Source: Sphingomonas sp. (GTDB lineage: Bacteria; Pseudomonadota; Alphaproteobacteria; Sphingomonadales; Sphingomonadaceae). Taken from it: a DNA stretch of 29,774 bases. Positions 28,802 through 29,774 of the stretch are shown piece after piece. How positions within the stretch are numbered: position 1 is the first letter of the stretch; every line of letters begins with the position of its first letter. The translations under genes were made by a program, and so were the position numbers. The DNA is taken from positions 1 to 29,774 of the forward strand of contig JAJNQF010000053.1 in NCBI GenBank assembly GCA_021154945.1, read 5' to 3'. The notes under the pieces were generated by a model. That model was not told where the DNA came from and made no database searches. It saw nothing but the letters and a program-made list of their open reading frames with translations.

Positions 28802-29503
28802 TTACGGCGCTTCGGGTGTCGGATCGGTGAGCGCGTCCGGTGATACAGGCGTCACCGATTTGCTCTTCGGTGCGGGCGACTTGGGTTTGTAGGCGCAGAG
28901 ATCGCTGACGATGCAGCGCCAGCATTCGGGCGTCCGCGCCTTGCAGACATAGCGGCCGTGCAGGATGAGCCAGTGATGCGCGTGGAGGCGGAACGGCTGG
29001 GGGGTGGCCTTGTCGAGTTTCAGTTCGACCGCGAGCGGGGTCTTGCCGCGGGCGAGGCCGGTGCGGTTGCCGACGCGGAAGATATGCGTGTCGACCGCGA
29101 AGGTCTCCGCGCCGAATGCGACGTTGAGCACCACGTTCGCGGTCTTGCGGCCGACGCCGGGCAAGCGCTCCAAGGCGGCGCGGTCATTCGGGACTTCGCC
29201 GCCGTAATCGTCGATCAGCATCTGCGAGAGCGCGATTACGTTCCTCGCCTTGGTGTTGAACAGCCCGATCGTCTTGATGTGGCGCTTCAGCTCGTCGATC
29301 CCAAGCGCGACCATTTTCTCCGGCGTGTCGACCTCGCGGAAGAGGGCGCGCGTTGCCTTGTTGACGCCGATGTCGGTGGCTTGCGCGGACAGCGCGACCG
29401 CCACGACGAGCGTGTACGGATTGACGAATTCGAGTTCGGTCTCGGGGTGCGGGTCGGCCTCGGCCAGACGCGCGTAGAACTCGATGACGTCGGCCTTCTT
29501 CAC
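28802..29503 (-). CDS. nth: Endonuclease III
   Basis: The 233-aa product is a bifunctional DNA glycosylase/AP lyase that removes oxidised pyrimidines. The helix-hairpin-helix LPGVGRKTANVV carries catalytic K120; D138 lies in VDTHIFRV; the [4Fe-4S] ligands C188-x6-C195-x2-C198-x5-C204 are intact, and residue numbers K120/D138 match E. coli Nth. The GTG start at 29503 is chosen because it lies 4 nt after the dapB stop and gives the usual N-terminus; an upstream in-frame ATG would overlap dapB. A Pro/Ser/Lys-rich C-terminal tail is extra. Host gene. Confidence 0.97.
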   Translation of the reverse strand: MKKADVIEFYARLAEADPHPETELEFVNPYTLVVAVALSAQATDIGVNKATRALFREVDTPEKMVALGIDELKRHIKTIGLFNTKARNVIALSQMLIDDYGGEVPNDRAALERLPGVGRKTANVVLNVAFGAETFAVDTHIFRVGNRTGLARGKTPLAVELKLDKATPQPFRLHAHHWLILHGRYVCKARTPECWRCIVSDLCAYKPKSPAPKSKSVTPVSPDALTDPTPEAP

Positions 29504-29507
29504 CGCG

Positions 29508-29774
29508 TCACAGCCCGAGTACGTCGCCCATCCGGTAGCGGCCGGCGGGCTGGCCGGCGAGCCAGATCGCGGCACGGACCGCGCCGCGTGCGAAGATCGA
29601 GCGATCGTCGCCGCGGTGGTTGAGTTCGATCCGCTCGCCTTCGCCTGCGAAGATGACGCTATGGTCGCCGATCACCGATCCGCCGCGCAAGCTGGCGAAG
29701 CCGATCGTGCCTTCGGTGCGCGCGCCGACCAGGCCGGCGCGGCTGTCGACGCGCAGTTCGGCAAGCGATGATCC
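29508..29774 (-). CDS. dapB: 4-hydroxy-tetrahydrodipicolinate reductase, C-terminal part
   Basis: Only the last 88 codons are in the window. The visible segments GTIGFASLRGGSVIGDHSVI and ELNHRGDDRSIFARGAVRAA, then a close ending YRMGDVLGL, are those of DapB's C-terminal substrate-binding domain. DapB makes tetrahydrodipicolinate in lysine and peptidoglycan precursor synthesis, using NAD(P)H. It is directly upstream of nth on the same strand (4-nt gap), so the two are probably co-transcribed. Host gene; part upstream not seen. Confidence 0.94.
   Translation of the reverse strand, partial: GSSLAELRVDSRAGLVGARTEGTIGFASLRGGSVIGDHSVIFAGEGERIELNHRGDDRSIFARGAVRAAIWLAGQPAGRYRMGDVLGL

Overview
The window is most of an integrated P2-type (contractile-tailed) prophage with one host flank, in a high-GC alphaproteobacterium. 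The host is probably a sphingomonad. That is inferred from overall codon use, an HWE-family kinase, the style of the small early phage genes, and the tRNA-Arg(CCG) - nth - dapB flank; no 16S gene is present to prove it. The left end of the prophage lies outside the window. The right end is at the 3' end of the tRNA-Arg gene (28674-28750, minus strand), beside the integrase.

Layout, left to right. (1) 1-151: N-terminus of the large terminase gpP, leftward. (2) 323-4106: head genes O, N, M, a small membrane protein, L and X. (3) 4111-5762: lysis genes (holin, GH24 lysozyme-like protein, overlapping Rz/Rz1-like spanins). (4) 5767-7793: a Calx-beta surface protein and an SGNH esterase. (5) 8097-9055: tail completion genes R and S. 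(6) 9170-10306: a lower-GC membrane acyltransferase, probably a surface-modifying moron. (7) 10471-14104: baseplate J and I, fibre H and a small protein. (8) 14170-21275: V, W, FI, FII, E (with a TTTTTTG frameshift to E'), T, U and D. (9) 21449-23796: cargo, namely a small ORF, a receiver-only response regulator, and a divergent LOV-PAS-HWE histidine kinase (a blue-light receptor). (10) 24139-28669: immunity and early genes: a cI/LexA-fold repressor (leftward), then a rightward, overlapping Cro-like, CII-like and Ogr/Delta-like run, several small genes and the integrase. (11) 28674-29774: tRNA-Arg(CCG), nth and the 3' part of dapB.

How it fits together. The Ogr/Delta-like zinc protein (25797-26135) should activate late transcription. 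Three 21-bp dyads of the form GTGTGrrAT...TyyCACAC lie just upstream of the late transcription units (P/O at 202-222, J at 10405-10425, V at 14114-14134) and are its probable targets. The sites at 202 and 14114 are reverse complements of each other except at the central base.

The most unusual content is the light-sensing two-component pair carried between the tail operon and the immunity region. Next are an acyltransferase and an SGNH esterase in the same prophage, which could add and remove acyl groups on the same host surface glycan. The two photosensory genes are close to typical chromosomal genes in composition; the acyltransferase is clearly more AT-rich than its neighbours. No replication initiator is visible between the immunity region and the integrase.
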